Source: Porcipelethomonas sp964621265 (GTDB taxonomy: Bacteria; Bacillota; Clostridia; Oscillospirales; Ruminococcaceae). Taken from it: 59,126 nt of DNA. The notes beneath the pieces are model-generated. The model did not search any database. It was given only the letters and a program-made list of their open reading frames with translations, and was not told the origin of the DNA. The position numbers were made by a program, and so were the translations under genes. This document shows, piece after piece, positions 59,117 through 59,126 of this stretch. Position 1 is the first letter of the stretch, and every line of letters starts with the position of its first letter. The stretch is from positions 1 to 59,126 of the forward strand of contig CAZULQ010000009.1 of assembly GCA_964621265.1 (NCBI GenBank), written 5' to 3'.

Positions 59117-59126
59117 ATATATATTC

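Noticed and set aside
1..59126. tRNA or rRNA genes
   Set aside because: No tRNA TPsiC-like cloverleaf or rRNA signature was found by eye; a tRNAscan run could still find one I missed.

Overview
The window reads as a chromosomal segment of a low-to-moderate GC, anaerobic, fibre-degrading Clostridia of the Ruminococcus type. The clues are two secreted proteins ending in type I dockerins (a leucine-rich-repeat protein and a modular GH26 mannanase), a cytoplasmic GH94 cellobiose phosphorylase, class B sortases, a ThiI/NifS pair, a 2[4Fe-4S] ferredoxin, a BofC-like domain and AGGAGG-type ribosome binding sites. The assignment rests on gene content only. No rRNA, tRNA, CRISPR array or prophage was seen.

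Layout. 0-2 kb: a small unknown gene, a candidate structured RNA on the minus strand, and dusB. 2-6.6 kb: a secreted LRR-dockerin protein, polA and rimI. 6.6-10.4 kb: a membrane acyltransferase divergent from a cysteine desulfurase, then thiI. 10.5-14.3 kb: a three-gene envelope cluster made of a CinA-domain/sortase B fusion, a second sortase and a SpoIID-domain protein with permuted blocks. 14.4-16.7 kb: the GH26 mannanase. 16.8-21.9 kb: rqcP, HU, mazG, an unknown gene and an aminotransferase on the minus strand, facing a SpoVB/MurJ-like flippase. 22-34 kb, all on the minus strand: branched-chain amino acid genes in transcription order ilvB-ilvN-ilvC-(lipoprotein)-ilvD-(RAYT transposase)-leuC-leuD-leuB-(DUF815 ATPase)-T-box-ilvA-ridA. 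34-40 kb: SDR, GH2, a metallophosphoesterase and an AraC regulator. 40-44.7 kb, minus strand: purB, an orphan SecD head-domain protein, secD and secF. 45-49.7 kb: a tightly overlapping teichoic-acid-like operon of a GT2, two CDP-glycerol glycerophosphotransferases and an ABC exporter. 50-54.2 kb: a BofC-like protein, a class A PBP and an rRNA methyltransferase. 54.3-56.8 kb: cellobiose phosphorylase. 57-59.1 kb: an XRE/zinc-ribbon membrane protein, an amidohydrolase and a ferredoxin.

How it works together. Much of the window concerns the envelope (sortases, SpoIID domain, PBP, WTA-type polymers, flippase, SecDF) and plant polysaccharide use (dockerin proteins outside the cell, cellobiose phosphorolysis inside). 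The ilv/leu block gives nearly complete valine, isoleucine and leucine synthesis; leuA and ilvE are not in the window. An Ile-type T-box leader precedes ilvA.

The observations most worth a second look are: (1) a RAYT transposase gene in the middle of the ilv/leu operon that carries two GTAG-headed REP-like palindromes in frame inside its own coding sequence, with related palindromes elsewhere in the window; (2) the CinA-domain/sortase B fusion next to a second sortase and a SpoIID domain with reordered blocks; (3) a roughly 300-nt structured transcript candidate at 567-868 with a consensus promoter and terminator; (4) an orphan SecD head-domain paralogue beside secDF; (5) an ilvA T-box leader with no visible intrinsic terminator.
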